From Podaxis mareebaensis (taxonomy: Eukaryota; Basidiomycota; Agaricomycetes; Agaricales; Agaricaceae): a DNA stretch of 64,000 bases. The stretch spans positions 62,001 through 126,000 of the forward strand of contig JAEUWP010000503.1 in assembly GCA_018524725.1 (NCBI GenBank). The letters are read 5' to 3'. A program made the translations under genes and the position numbers. A model generated the notes under the pieces. It saw only the letters and a list, made by a program, of their open reading frames with translations. It ran no database searches and had not been told where the DNA came from. Below are positions 22,462 to 34,329 of this stretch, in pieces; the stretch's first letter is position 1; each line of letters begins with the position of its first letter.

Positions 22462-23369
22462 ATGCGTACGTCTTTCCTCCTCGCCGCAACATTCTGCACA
22501 CTGCACGCACTCCTTCCGGCTGTCCTGGCCCAAAACCAAAACGGCCATAGGCTGGGGTTCGAAGCGTTGATTAGAGCCGACGCGATTCAAAAGCGCAAGA
22601 ATGGCTTGCTCCTAGCCAGGCAAGGATGTGGGCTTGGTGTTCAATGTGATGATGGTACGGATACACTATCAATTTCTCACCGTATTCCATTGGACTAAAC
22701 CACTGTCATTTGCATACAGGAGGATGTTGTGAGTTGGGTAGCACCTGTGTAGTCATTGGCGGCACGCCAGGATGCTGTCCCATTGGAAGGACTTGCACAA
22801 GCATTAGTGACGAATGCGACGACCCCACTCTCGAGCCCTGCCCGAACGATGACTACTGCTGTCGTGAGTAACCATGCTCTAAATCGTGGCTCAAATTTTT
22901 CATCACTTCTCCTTTAAATAGCCCCAGGAGAAACTTGCTTCAGGGATAGCAGCAACGCACGACGATGCCGCGAGGGCGGAGGCGGAGGCGGAGGCGGAGG
23001 TGGTGGTGGTGGTGGTGCAGTCACAACAAGCTCGACTCGTCGGCCAGTTACTACTACGGATATCGACACAGACACCTTTGAATTCCCTACTAGTGAGTAC
23101 GGAGCTCATAATGTTGCCCTCCTTGGCTGACAAGGCGCCTAGCCACTTCTACGCCGCTGGTAACGACTTCGCGTCCTTCCCAACAGACCGTGACCTCAGT
23201 GGTGGGCGGTGGTGGTCCATCACTTGGCCCAGATATCGGAACAACCACTTCATCCGCCGGATCGACCTTCCCAAGCCTTTCACTGAATAGTGCCCCTGGA
23301 CCAGTGGAAGCGACATGGTTCGGGAGCTTTGCCGCTGCCCTCCTTTCCGGATTTGCTCTTGTCTTGTGA
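22462..23369 (+). CDS. Cysteine-rich GPI-anchored secreted protein, paralog 2
   Basis: Exons 22462-22654, 22720-22863, 22922-23092 and 23143-23369 join in phase to 244 residues. The signal peptide MRTSFLLAATFCTLHALLPA ends near VLAQ. A short propeptide-like stretch with KR pairs follows, then three CC modules (GCCELGSTC, GCCPIGRTC, DYCCAPGETC). Next come a run of about 13 glycines, a Thr/Ser-rich stalk (likely O-glycosylated) and a C-terminal hydrophobic tail ATWFGSFAAALLSGFALVL, as in GPI-anchored proteins. It shares start, CC modules and intron positions with the gene at 14464. It is shorter: it lacks the two extra CC modules and the beta-rich domain. Likely a cell-surface protein; function unknown. 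Confidence 0.8.
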
Positions 23370-24333
23370 TAACTGGTGATTAGCTTTGTTACCCTCATCA
23401 TACTCTACGAGAACTGTCGAACTCTCTGTAGTCATCTATTGTGTCTCCTCGTGGTTTAATACATGCATTCAGATTTTGAGGAAGATTCGAATCAACAGCG
23501 AAGCCACTAAACCGTCAGTTGGGTCCTAGCATGTTAGAGCCCGTATGGTTGGAGCGCAGCTGGGCCACTTTGACCTACCCAGACGTTGCCCCGACATCCA
23601 TGGAGATTCATAACACGATTGGCAGGTCCGAGCCTCAGTCAGCTAGGGATGATGAATTATGAATGATGATGGTCACTACATACCTAGTTCATTCCTGACA
23701 TTACTTTGTTATTCGTGGCATTCATGAGAACCTTCGAAGTACATATGGGGAATACCGGGGGGTTAATGATGTCTCTAGGTACAAAAAGAGCTGTTAAAGA
23801 CGTTAGATCTTAGCCGTTCATTTCCAGTTCGGGTATTATTGCTGGACTAATTCCAAAGGAAGCTCTTTGTACAATGTCCTTCCCAGGCTGGGCCTTCTGT
23901 TGGATCAATTGGGGGCCGTATATCCTCACACTCGTTGCATCGTCTTGTACGCCACCCTACGGTAACCCCTGCCTCCACCGCGAATGGGCGTGACTCCTCA
24001 TCGCACCGCTCCTCTGAGAATCTAGGCTATGCAATCATCGCGCTCACATCTGCAAACCCTCTCCTTCTCCTCTTCCATTTCCTCAACCCAATAACCACAT
24101 CGCCGCGGCAATACCCTTCACAGACGGAACAGGATCGACTTGATCAGCAAAGTGGGTGGTGCGAAGGGAACGTCGAAACAGCTCTCTTGCTACAATCAAT
24201 CCACAACGATAGAGTTGAAGTTACACTTTTCCAAGGTAAACTCAAACGTACATACAGAAAATAACAAGGAAACACTGTTAAATAAAACGCACAGTCCCAC
24301 TACTACTCCGAAATGGCCGTGATTCACCATGCC
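23370..24333. other. Intergenic region without recognised gene
   Basis: Roughly 960 bp. The first part is the 3' flank of the cysteine-rich gene, the last part the 3' flank of the CHAT gene. A 109-codon plus-strand ORF at 23935-24264 has no recognisable domain and overlaps another frame. Confidence 0.4.
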
Positions 24334-27300
24334 TCATATTCCAATATGGATGAAAGGCACCCATCGGTGAGGGGGAATACCAGCTTCCCTCATCTTCCGC
24401 ACAGCCCTTTGCAGCCCTTCTGCCGCCTTTGTGATGTCCAACCCCTCGGCGGTGATCATAGCCCCGTAGACCTCCTCAGCCACCATCGGCGCATCCTCAT
24501 CAACAATACTCCACAACGTGCCAATAACACCCTTGAATCCAGCAGCCATAAAACCACCAGCAAGATGCACAGACTCGTTGACAAGCTTCTCATCTCCTGT
24601 CGCCGTTTGACAAGCAGACAGGAATGCAAATTCTGCCGACTTCAGCGCCTCCATCAGAATTCTCCTAAGGTCTAGACAGCCATCGCTGAGAATGAAGTGA
24701 CTATCGAGGGGCCGTTGGATATGCTGTAAGCCGTGACATGCCAGGTGTACTAGCTGTGAGGATTTGAGTGCAGCGAGAACTGTTTCTACGCATGCGTCTC
24801 CATCTTCTACTTTCGTCAAACGAACGGTGGAGTGACCGTGAACGACCTCGGACACGACCTGCATCTCTTTCCTGACACAAGGCAGCGATAGGGTGGGACG
24901 GCCAGGGAATACGCTCATGCCGACTGCTGAAATACGGATTGTCTCTGCATTACGCGGCACCAGGGCCCGTTTATGGGCATCGATGAGCGCTCCCAGAGTA
25001 TATGTGTAGGATGAGATGTAAGGACAATCAATCGGGGCGGCGGCATGAAGCGGAAATCGAGCGAGGTAGTCTGAGGGACACCACCATACTCGACCAGATT
25101 TAATATTGTTCTACCGAGCGATGAGTGCTGCTCAGATCCAAATATCTGGTCCACTTACCACCGTTAATTCTCTGAAGACTGGCTCAACGATCCTGGTCCA
25201 GAGTTCCTTTAGAATGCCCTCGAACTCCAAATCCTTGGCATCCCTACCCCAGGGCGATGGCCGACCAGCTCTATTGTATTCATAGTCTGACGAAGTCCTT
25301 TGCGAGATGTTGAACCGCCCGAGAATGTCTAACAGCTTGATGTTTAATGTTCGCAAGTCTCTGAGCGATGCCTGCAGTAGTGGTAGAGATATCGGTTCTT
25401 CGATATCAGGATTAAGGATGATAAGAGCATTTGTGCTTTCTGTGACACGATCACAACTGATCATAACCACTGGTCCACATTGGGACGCGATAGCGAGCTT
25501 TGCGTAGGGCAAGGGAAGGAAAAGATTCTCGAACCCAGGCTTGGTGCGTATCTTCGTCACTAGATTGTTGTATTCCGCCCCTAATTGATAGTTCTCGGTT
25601 CCAATCCGAACACCTAGTCCATCGAACGCCTCTGTATGCCCTTCGGAAAGCCGGCTCAAACGATCGGACAAAGCATTTAGCCTCCTAGCCAATTCTGGAT
25701 GTTCCTTTGCAAGGTCCCCTACGTCATCTCTGAGCTGAAGGAGTTGACGATACGTAACCGATAAACCTTGCTCCAGGTACTCAATTGCCAAGCTAGCCTT
25801 CCCAAACTTGAGAGCAGCAGCAACAGCAGCCGGAACAAATGAGTAACCCGCCAGCTCGGAGTGTTTATCCTCCAAAGTGTTCCCAATCCAGACTTTGCCC
25901 GAAAGCGAAGAAATAGCGATCTCGAAAGCATTGAGACACTCTGGCAGATCCCTCTCAAGTGCCATTTCGCCCCAGCGTATAGCGGCCTCATGTTGACTCG
26001 GATACATGAGCAGGGATTGTGCGGCGGCTTTCCACTCTCGCATGGAGCTTGGCGCCACTATAGGATGTCCTCCAGAAGACGTCGCAGCAATTCTACCTGC
26101 TTGAGCTGCCTTTTTATACCAGTCAAACGCACGGTCCCGGAGCTTGTCGTCCGGTGTCATCAGCCAACGCAGCTGATAGGCTTCCGCAAGAGCGAGCCCG
26201 ATTTCTCCAAAATCGGGGGAGGTACGGTCGGTCGTGTCGCTCTCCACTGCAGCGTGTAACAGGTCAAATGCTACATCCAAATCCGCAATATTGCCTTCTA
26301 CACGGAAGCAAGCAAGAAGGAATTTGGATATTCCGGGAGTTACTGCCAGAGGTGCTTCTTGCGGTGCAAGTTCAATCGCGTTTTTGGAGTAGAAGATGCC
26401 TAGTTCTTTGTCTTCTTTTCTGCGTCCATGACGTAGATATCGAGTCTGATAAAGCATGCCCAACGATGCCGAACGCACTGAGTTCTCTGGATCATCAACT
26501 ACACGGAAGTTCTCGATTGCAGCATCCAAGTCATTCGAGTCCGAATGGCGTCCGTATCGACCGGCAAAGAGTATACCGAGGTTAGTTCGTAAGTGCCTCT
26601 GAAACCATGCATCGTTCGCACTCTCGCCCGCAGGAGCTTTGGAAGAATTCAAGTAGTGTGCAATTGCTGCCTCTGCGTAAGCGGGATCTCCTGAGGTTTG
26701 GTGGTGGTGAAAGTAAGCTCTGCCAAGGAGCAGGTACCAGACACGTTTTGATTCGGTGGAAGCAGGAATGAATTGCATGAGCTCGCCGAGAAGCTCCAGC
26801 GCGTCGACTCTGGATAGTGAAGTGGGCTCAATATCTCTCAAGTCTAGAAAGCCTAGCTTAGAGAGATACGCGAACAGTATGATCGTCGTCTGTGGGATTA
26901 AGTGATTCTGTTCGCCTGGTGTCCGAAGATTCGTGATGAGATAATAAGCCGTCATCTGATAGTCCAGGGCTTCCTCAAGGTCACGGGAATCTTGGGCTTG
27001 TTGAAAACGACCGAAGTGGCCGGATGCGAGTACGTGACAATAGGTGCCATAGAGTTCGAGGTCGCAACTAGCATCCACCGTGTGAAGCTCCTTCGCTGCA
27101 CGTGTGATCATCATCTCTGGGTTGACTGGGCCCTTGACAGGTAAGGACGGTAATTGCAACTCCGTCAACGCGGCTTCCAGGTCTGCTAAAGCCCTGGGTC
27201 GACTCGCGTCTGAGGGGAAGGGTATCGAGCGATGGCGGGGTAGCGAGGGACGCTGAACTTCCCGTTCTGGTCGAATGCCTTGTGCCCTCACAAGTGCATC

Positions 27301-27597
27301 TAGCCTCTGCACCTCCTGAATCACATCGGCCATGTCGAGTAATGATCGATACAACTGCCAACTTGAATGGTCCTGTTCATCGCGAGGGCAATTATGGCGG
27401 CGAATGATGGTTTCAAGGTCCTTCGCTTCTGCTAGGTCGTCCGGTCGCCTCTCCTTGATAAACCGTGTGATTAGGAGGAGGGCCAGACGCAAAGTCAGTT
27501 GCCCATATTCTTTGTGGTCCCTACCGAGGGTCAACTGAAAGGTCCTAAGAGTATCCCGAACCGAGATTATGAATGCATCCAAATCTGCCGGATCCAT
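24334..27597 (-). CDS. TPR-repeat protein with C-terminal CHAT caspase-like protease domain
   Basis: Two exons, 27597-25159 and 25110-24334, with a 48-nt intron in phase, give 1071 residues. The N-terminal two-thirds is helical with degenerate tetratricopeptide-like repeats, for example ALEWGEMAL-type and LAEAYQLRW segments. The last 260 residues form a CHAT domain. The intron falls just before VWWCPSDYLARFPLHAA, the usual CHAT entry. The His of LVHLACHG and the Cys of FAFLSACQTA are the expected catalytic dyad. Also present are HLAGGFMAAGFKGVIGTLW and a C-terminal RWVPFIHIG. CHAT proteins belong to the caspase/separase clan; several act in cell death or defence. Substrate and trigger are unknown here and no NLR or partner gene is adjacent. 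Both catalytic residues are present, so it is probably active. Confidence 0.88.
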
Positions 27598-28771
27598 CCC
27601 CTACGGTTGCTGCATCAGCACACCACCGCAAAAGAATGCAAAAGGGCCTACTGGGAAAACCGAATCCATCATCTTGTATGCTTTCTCGACTGGGTCCAGT
27701 TCAGTCAAGACGGTTGAAGCTCCGCCACTGGCGAGCCCCTGTCCACAATCAGTACTTATTATGACCAGGATTGTAAAAAAAAAACGCACAGACGAGGATG
27801 GCCTGTTATCCATTCGAAACCGATTCCGTGACAGGTCCTTAATAATTGCTGAGTAGGCAATCATCAACTATATCCCTAGTGTCTCGCGTCCGATCTTCCC
27901 ATCGCGGATCAACATACCTTTGGCTTCAATGCTCCCAGTGAAGATCAGGGTAATAGTAGGAGCGGTGGGTGGGACAAGCAGCAAATGACAAGTAGATATA
28001 CTTTATCTCGAGGCTGTGCTGCGTGAGCCGCAGCATATACTTACAGCATGGTGGCGACTCCATTCATCTAAAGATAGCTAGTTTGAAGGTTCATCGTTCT
28101 CTCTCCGGTCCCCGCTCAAGGCGCGATAGCGGGCATTCTGTCGGCACCTGGCATTATAGGGCATGAATACTTAGAGCTCCAAGGAGTGTTGGAGCAGAGG
28201 TGTTGCTAAGTGGCAACCGGTTACTGTCGAGCCTCCTAAGCAATCCCTATTCGAGGCTCGCCAGCGCTAACTTAAAGTCAGAGTTAACGGTATCCGGTTC
28301 CATAGTGTCTAGCCTTGACAAAGTAACATTCAGATCCGGCAAAGTGCCGACCATATACGGTGAAGAGCGTGCCATTCTATCCAGTCCCCATTTCCGCTCT
28401 AGATCTGTGACGAAGAAAGACTTATAAGTCGTTCGACCCCAATTGAAGGCTATGAGGTATGGCATAACGACAGCCGGCCGTGGTTGGGTCCGCAGAGCTA
28501 GCGCTTTGCAGGTGGCAACGAATCCCGATGCGGCCTGCGGTCTTGGCCATTCCGATTAAGAGAGCGCCAAGAACTTACCGCAGAGACTACAACGAACCGA
28601 AATACAGGCATTTACTGAAAGGGAACATTTAAGTCCCCGGCCTTGTGCAGTTTATTTTTTCGTCTTTAGAACAACTTCCCTCGTCGAAGTATATCGTTCG
28701 AGTTCCAAAATGTAAGATTAACATAGTACAGAAGAATACATTGACACAAGCGTACCCAGTTCACCTCCCTC
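27598..28771. other. Intergenic region without recognised gene
   Basis: Includes the promoter region of the CHAT gene (27598 to about 28100) and the 3' flank of RPN10. Short ORFs show no domain. No repeats or RNA genes seen. Confidence 0.4.
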
Positions 28772-29989
28772 TCATTTCTTCTTCGCTTCCTGCTCCTTCT
28801 GATCCTGCATACTCATCTCAATAGCTCGTGCAATAGCAGCCTCCTCATCCTCCTCATCTTCCTCTCCATCCTCATCGTCGTCCTCGTCATCATCAAATTC
28901 ATCGTCCTCCATCTCAACGTCCTTCTCTTCCGACATAGCCAGAGCTTTCCGAAGCTCCTCATCTTCATCGTCGTCGCCCGCAGGCGCTGGAGCTGTTGTT
29001 GCTTCAGCAGGCTTCGACTGTGATGATGATTGAGCAGCCGCAGCTTCTGCAGCTTCTCGGGCTTGCGCTTCTTGCATAGACATACGCAAAGCCTAAGATA
29101 AAGCCTCAGCATACGCATTGTCAGGAGGTCAGGGTGCAACTTACCATAGCTAACTCAGGGTCAACGCTCGGATCGACGCCAAACTCGAATTCGTTCGAAC
29201 TGCTGGGACCTGCAGCACCACCCTCCCGAGGAATGAGCTCATCAGGAATGCCCGCACCCCGATCAGCAGCCAAAATTGCCGATGTGGCAATTTGTTCGGA
29301 CAGTAATCGTGAGCTTGGGGGAATGATTACAAGGTGACTACAAGATGAAGGATGAGCGCAAAAAAATCACTCGTAAGATAATAGGGATAGACACACGAAT
29401 TATCACTGCTATTAGCGCTCTCCACGAACGTCCTTAGAATGGTTTTACCATCTTCGGAAGCCTCCTCAATCCCATCGCCAAAGCAAACAACATCAATAGC
29501 AACGTTGTTCTTCTTCAGTTTCTTGGCAAGCTTGACCATGGCTTTTTCGTCTGCAGCTTGGCCATCCAAAGGTGAGGCAACAAATACAATGATTCGTTGT
29601 CGCAGGTTCTTGTTCTCTCGATGCTTCAGTGCAAGCTGTGCGATCGCAATGGCAGTGGGAATATCGATCTCTCCGCCAATTTTCGACGCAGCCACATGCA
29701 ACCCTTGTAGAATCTGGCCAATATCCTTCGTATGTGTTACGAGCACCTCTGGACTGTGTTTCTATTAGTTCGGATCGTCCTGAGATCCCTATATCTCAGT
29801 GAACCAGCAAACGTACCCCTTTCCAGCCATTGTCATGACGCCAACTGTATTCTCTGGGTTCGAGTCGATTTTGGTTTGAAAGACCGTGGTGACCGCATCG
29901 GTTTGGGCATGAAATCTCGTCGGCTGGTAATCGCCATTCCGCATGTACTCGGAATTGTCTATAATCATCATCGTTGCTTCAAGCGGCAT
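28772..29989 (-). CDS. RPN10: 26S proteasome ubiquitin receptor RPN10
   Basis: Ubiquitin receptor in the 19S regulatory particle (S5a/PSMD4). Exons 29989-29817, 29753-29397, 29337-29145 and 29092-28772 join in phase to 347 residues. The start [20 protein letters not shown] is the conserved von Willebrand A domain N-terminus (about residues 1-190), with IVFVASP and [13 protein letters not shown] strands. Two ubiquitin-interacting motifs follow, around [14 protein letters not shown] and [14 protein letters not shown], separated by a strongly acidic D/E run. Fungal RPN10 varies from about 270 to 350 residues. The donor of intron 2 is GTGTGT, weaker than the others. Confidence 0.95.
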
Positions 29990-30238
29990 GTTGGGCAATA
30001 GTTTTGGGGTAAAGGTAAGGGATAGAGGAAGATGTGTATTTGAGGTGAGCTCAACGAGGATGACGCGTTCGACGCGCCTAGATATTTGGTCATGTTTGAT
30101 ATGAGATAAGATAAGATTAAGTGGATGAAGACGGGGCACAATTCAGCCACAATCATGTTGAAATCATCGAGTTGAGTTACAAGGACACAATACATGGAGC
30201 AAAATACGGCAACAGAGAAAGGTTCTTTTTAAAAAACT

Positions 30239-32837
30239 TTACACGTCTGTTTGGTCTTCCATATCAGTTGCTTCCTCTAGACGCACCCACACACCGCCCT
30301 AAATACCAAAATCAGGCAAGCAATTCGTCAAGGAAGTCGCGAAACAGCATACCACGACGGACATCGTCAAATAGCTCTTCGTCCTAATCTTATCTGTCCT
30401 TTGGGTACCAACGCCATCTTTCCATTCAGGCGGCGGAGCAGCCCACGACGGTTGCGCCCGTAAATCAAGCGAAATCGACGAGAACTGTTGCAAGAGTCGA
30501 ATGAGGAAATACGACGTTTCATGATAAGCGAACTATGGTTCTTGATTAAAGTCTAGTATATGAGTAACACATGGAGAGGCGCACCTGTTGACCGAGGCAG
30601 ATTCGAGGGCCAGCGTTGAATGGAAGGAAAATGAAAGGGTTTGGAGTTAGATACTTCTTCAGACGTTCGTCGATGAAACGGTCCGGATCGAATTTATCGG
30701 CTTCAAGGCTGATGATCAGCATGCGCCTCTCTCGGAGATGAGGTGTTACATACCATCCGGACCCCACAAGTCGTGGCGGCGGTGCATGAGGAATATGCCG
30801 TAGGACATCCTTCATGAAATGTGAGCCGGTCCTCCGAGATTTCTGTCATTCCCTACCCACCTTTTCTCAGCCGGAATGTAAAACGGTCGACCACCGTCCA
30901 TGCTGGGGAGTAAGACTGGCCTGGTGCTAGTCCTGATATTGAACGGGCTGCACAACCGGGGCATCAGTTGATCAGGGATTCGTAGTCGTGGTAGATGACG
31001 TACACTGCAGGATATAAACGAATAGTTTCTGCGGAAGGACATTAAAGCAATGATATAAGTCATTAGCAGCGAGACAATACCATTAATAACAGCACGAAGA
31101 TACTTCATCTCCCTCATGTCATCATACGTAGGACGGCGATTCCCAACCTTTTCGTGAATCTCCTGGCGCAACTTCTTGAGAACATGAGGGTTCTCAGCTA
31201 GCATGTATACGCAAAACGTAATGCTATTGGTTGTCTTCGTATATGTCAGTGCCAAGCCAAAAATAGTCCCGGTCACCGGCTCACAGTATCCCGACCAGCA
31301 AGAAGAATATTCAGTGTCTCATCGCGCAAAATAGTCTCATCTGCCCTGGCTATCAGTAAAGGAACGGCTCAAGCCCAAAGTCTAACTCACCGTCCGTAAG
31401 TTTAACCAGATGCTCCAACAAACTCTCGCCCTCTTTCACCTCCTTGTCTTTCTGCACACCATAAACCCTTTCCCTCTCCCTCTTTCTCCCAACGGCATCA
31501 GCAACGATTGGTTCAATGAAATCCCTTATAATAGCCATCTGTTCTTCAATTTTGTCACTCCAAAACTCAGCGAGCGGCCACAGCCTCCCGCGACGCACGC
31601 GCAAGGCGGTAAGTCTTTGCGCTTCATCAAACGCCTTCGCAAACCTGTTCGCTGGGTGGTCGCTGTTATTCGATGCGGCTGCGAGGGGGCTATAGTGTGG
31701 ATACGGGAGTCCTGCTGCGAGTGACTGGACATCATGTGCAAAGAGGAATTCTGTCGCTGAGTCCATTGTGAATCTCGACGCCAAGTCCTAGTGAGAAAAG
31801 GTGTCAGTTGCGAGCCAGAAGCCCCGAGAGCTGGAGGATTCGTGCCTGGATGTCGACGGGGAATCCTTCGTGAAGCCTCTTCTTCAGTTGACTTAGAGCA
31901 TCGACGGCATGCCGTTCGAAGATATCAAAGTGGCCAACCCTGTCCCTGCTAAAGAACGGGCGTGTCATACCTCGATGGAACCTGCAATTCCAATAATGTC
32001 AATCCTAATCTGGCAAGCAGAAAACCCAAATCAAACCAACATACTTCCACATTTCGCCTGACAACTACCTCAGTATTTCCATAGTGCGGTGAAACGCAGC
32101 TCGAGACGCACCATCAGAATTGAACACACCCGTGCCCAACATAGTCTTTAAGGCAATGTTGAACTCACTCCCTATTCCCACATCGGTCTCGACATGGAAT
32201 CAAAAAGCCTCAAAGCCCACCTTTCTCGAACCCGTCAAATTGTGTTGCCAGAATCGCCTTAATATGCTCTGGCTCCATCGTAAAGTACTACAGCCCAATA
32301 CAATCAACTGAACAGGTCAACACAACCAGAAACGACTCAAACTCACCCGATTCTCAAACATAATCCTGAAATTAAACGTGTTCCCGTACAACGTCGCCCA
32401 CTCTCTCAAAAAATCCCCTGATAAACGGTTAATCATCATCATTACATTCGAACAGGCTAGGATGGGCGACACTCACCAGGGTATCCACCCTTAATATTTT
32501 TCAAACCCCTATTCAAGTTCTTCAAACTTCCCGGCGTCCAGTCCTTCACTCTAGGCGGCAACACTCCACCCACTCTCTCAGCGTCCAAACGATCCTTTAA
32601 GTCTCTCCAAACAACCTTGAGCAACAACCATGCCGGCAATGCTAGGACGTAAGCTAGCGTCGTAATCCACTTCCTTGGGGATGCTCGGTTGGAGTAATAC
32701 TGATTTGAGAGTTTCACAAGAGTGTAGACGAAGACCGACGGGCCGAGAATCGTAGGGAGGTTTTGTAGAAGGAACGATATACCAGGAGGGAATCTGGTAC
32801 GACTCTTCTTCGTCGTCATTGCCGTCGACAAAGCCAT
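30239..32837 (-). CDS. Cytochrome P450, CYP63-like
   Basis: Membrane-bound haem monooxygenase. CYP63 members in white-rot fungi hydroxylate alkanes and aromatics; the substrate here is unknown. The proposed ATG at 32837 gives an N-terminus with two hydrophobic helices ([20 protein letters not shown] and [20 protein letters not shown]). Exons then give [50 protein letters not shown], the I-helix AGRDTT, the K-helix ETIR, and the haem loop [12 protein letters not shown] with the cysteine ligand. The last exon (30298-30239) ends in TDMEDQTDV. More than ten introns are inferred; most are short GT-AG, but the one at 31845-31788 must be GC-AG. No disabling change was seen. A heavily deleted copy lies at 38769-39260. 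Confidence 0.88.
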
Positions 32838-33739
32838 GCCAAGTCGGTATCCTAATAGCCGTCAAGGCAACAATGGTGGTCGCAATCAGAGACGTATGCG
32901 AGGGAATAACTCCCTTCACAAACGGCCTAGCATCTGATTTTCTTAAGTGGGAATTGTAGATGTCATCTGCCGACTTGTGTCCATCCAAAAGAATCATGCG
33001 TGTTCTGTAGTCAATGATGCCATATACCCTATTTGGCTCCTTTTCTCACGCATGACGCGCCGCATTGGTTGCCGACGTCGCCCTAGTTTTGCTAGAAGAA
33101 TTACACGCGCATGTAAAGTCCGCTCCGGGATGCCAGGAAGCTCGGGATACTGGGGAGTGCTAAGTGCTCAGAGTGTGAAGATTCGAGGCATCGAGCTTTG
33201 GGATCATCGTCCACATCTATAGAAAAACTCTAAACTACATATCGGAACGCACACCCCATCTGATGCCATCCTCACAGAAAACCGGTTGACGTACGCAATA
33301 CACAACTCCAGCTAGGGATATTTCTGCTTCAAGATGTTTCCTTTTGACTAAGACTCGCCCTCCCTTTCGACCTACACAGGACTGGATCTCCGAAGCACAG
33401 CCCGAGACCCTGGCTTCCCAAGGTGCTCGAACTAGGTGCCGCAAACCCCGATAACTCTCTATCAGAGGTTGTTCGAAATCGGGGTTTCTTCAAGAGGATC
33501 ATCTAACAGGTGAGCACCTTGAAAGCTATCAAGGGACCGAGAAACGAAAGGAAGAGATGCCTCGGACGTAGCATGGACATATAATATTATCAGGTCAACG
33601 GGCGCCACTGCACCCACTCGCGCATTTATCCCCTGACCGAAGACTCCATAAAAATATTCCTATAAATCCGTGAGACGGTTAAGGACACGAGGCAATCCGA
33701 CCTTGCCCTCTACCTCCAAAAAAACTCCAACATTGCCGA
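32838..33739. other. Divergent intergenic region, P450 / oxidoreductase unit 1
   Basis: Promoter region between oppositely oriented genes. Its counterpart in unit 2 is about 39080-39787, with similar sequence throughout. Short ORFs in both are not conserved in frame. Confidence 0.5.
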
Positions 33740-34135
33740 ATGACCCTCAAACACCACATCTTCATCGGACTTTGCTTAGTCCAACTTTGCCTGGCTCTAG
33801 GCCATCCAGCGCCCCAATGCAGAACTATGCCTAACGATCCCACGTGTGGAGAAGACCTACAAACACGCAACCACATCATTTGCTCATGCCCTAAATATGA
33901 CCGATATCGTCACATACTCCGTGATGTCTCAGAGACCCTATACCTCCCAGATATCCCGGGAACCAAGGAAGGGATAACCGCTCTCGCCGAATTCATGGAA
34001 AAATCAGGTGCCTTCACCAAATCTGGCAAAGGCCCGCCAGAACGAAAAATGCCCGCTGCCGAAGATATACCACTAGACCAATTCCGAGGAGAGGACCCTG
34101 AGGAGTTTGACTATGACAATTCCAATTCGCAGTAA
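33740..34135 (+). CDS. Chimeric ORF: oxidoreductase signal peptide fused to LINE C-terminus
   Basis: The LINE inserted in frame, so the first exon of the broken oxidoreductase reads straight into the retroelement's 3' coding end and stops at its native stop. The 131-codon product would carry a secretion signal (FIGLCLVQLCLAL) followed by the zinc-knuckle-like CGEDLQTRNHIICSCPKYDR and about 70 residues of the LINE C-terminal region. Whether it is expressed is unknown; it may simply be a by-product of the insertion. Confidence 0.3.
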   Translation: MTLKHHIFIGLCLVQLCLALGHPAPQCRTMPNDPTCGEDLQTRNHIICSCPKYDRYRHILRDVSETLYLPDIPGTKEGITALAEFMEKSGAFTKSGKGPPERKMPAAEDIPLDQFRGEDPEEFDYDNSNSQ

Positions 34136-34329
34136 CAACACGACACATTTACATCAGTATAACCCGTAGATTTCTCACTTCAACCGGACTACTCCACACA
34201 CCACCTCAGAACCCCTTATATTTACTTAGATACCACCTGCCGAGGGACGTAGTTACCTAGTACGCGTGCACTGCGTCTTAGCAGTTAGTTTGCTTGTAGC
34301 GGTATAGAAATGCAGAATACAACAACAAC
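33847..34329 (+). mobile_element. 5'-truncated LINE-type retrotransposon fragment
   Basis: Absent from the sister copy at 39880, where the flanks are joined. It is flanked by a 12-14 bp target duplication (AACGATCCCACGTG at 33833-33846 and 34330-34343). The 5' end starts inside a coding region with a CxxxxxTxxHxxxxC knuckle typical of non-LTR reverse-transcriptase C-termini. The 3' end is an untranslated region closing in a (CAA)n tail. The same 3' end recurs at 62.1-62.7 kb. The features fit target-primed insertion of a truncated copy. It keeps normal CG content, so it is probably young. Confidence 0.85.

Noticed and set aside
26154..26585. 143-codon plus-strand ORF over the CHAT gene
   Set aside because: Antisense to a continuous 813-codon exon and without any domain.
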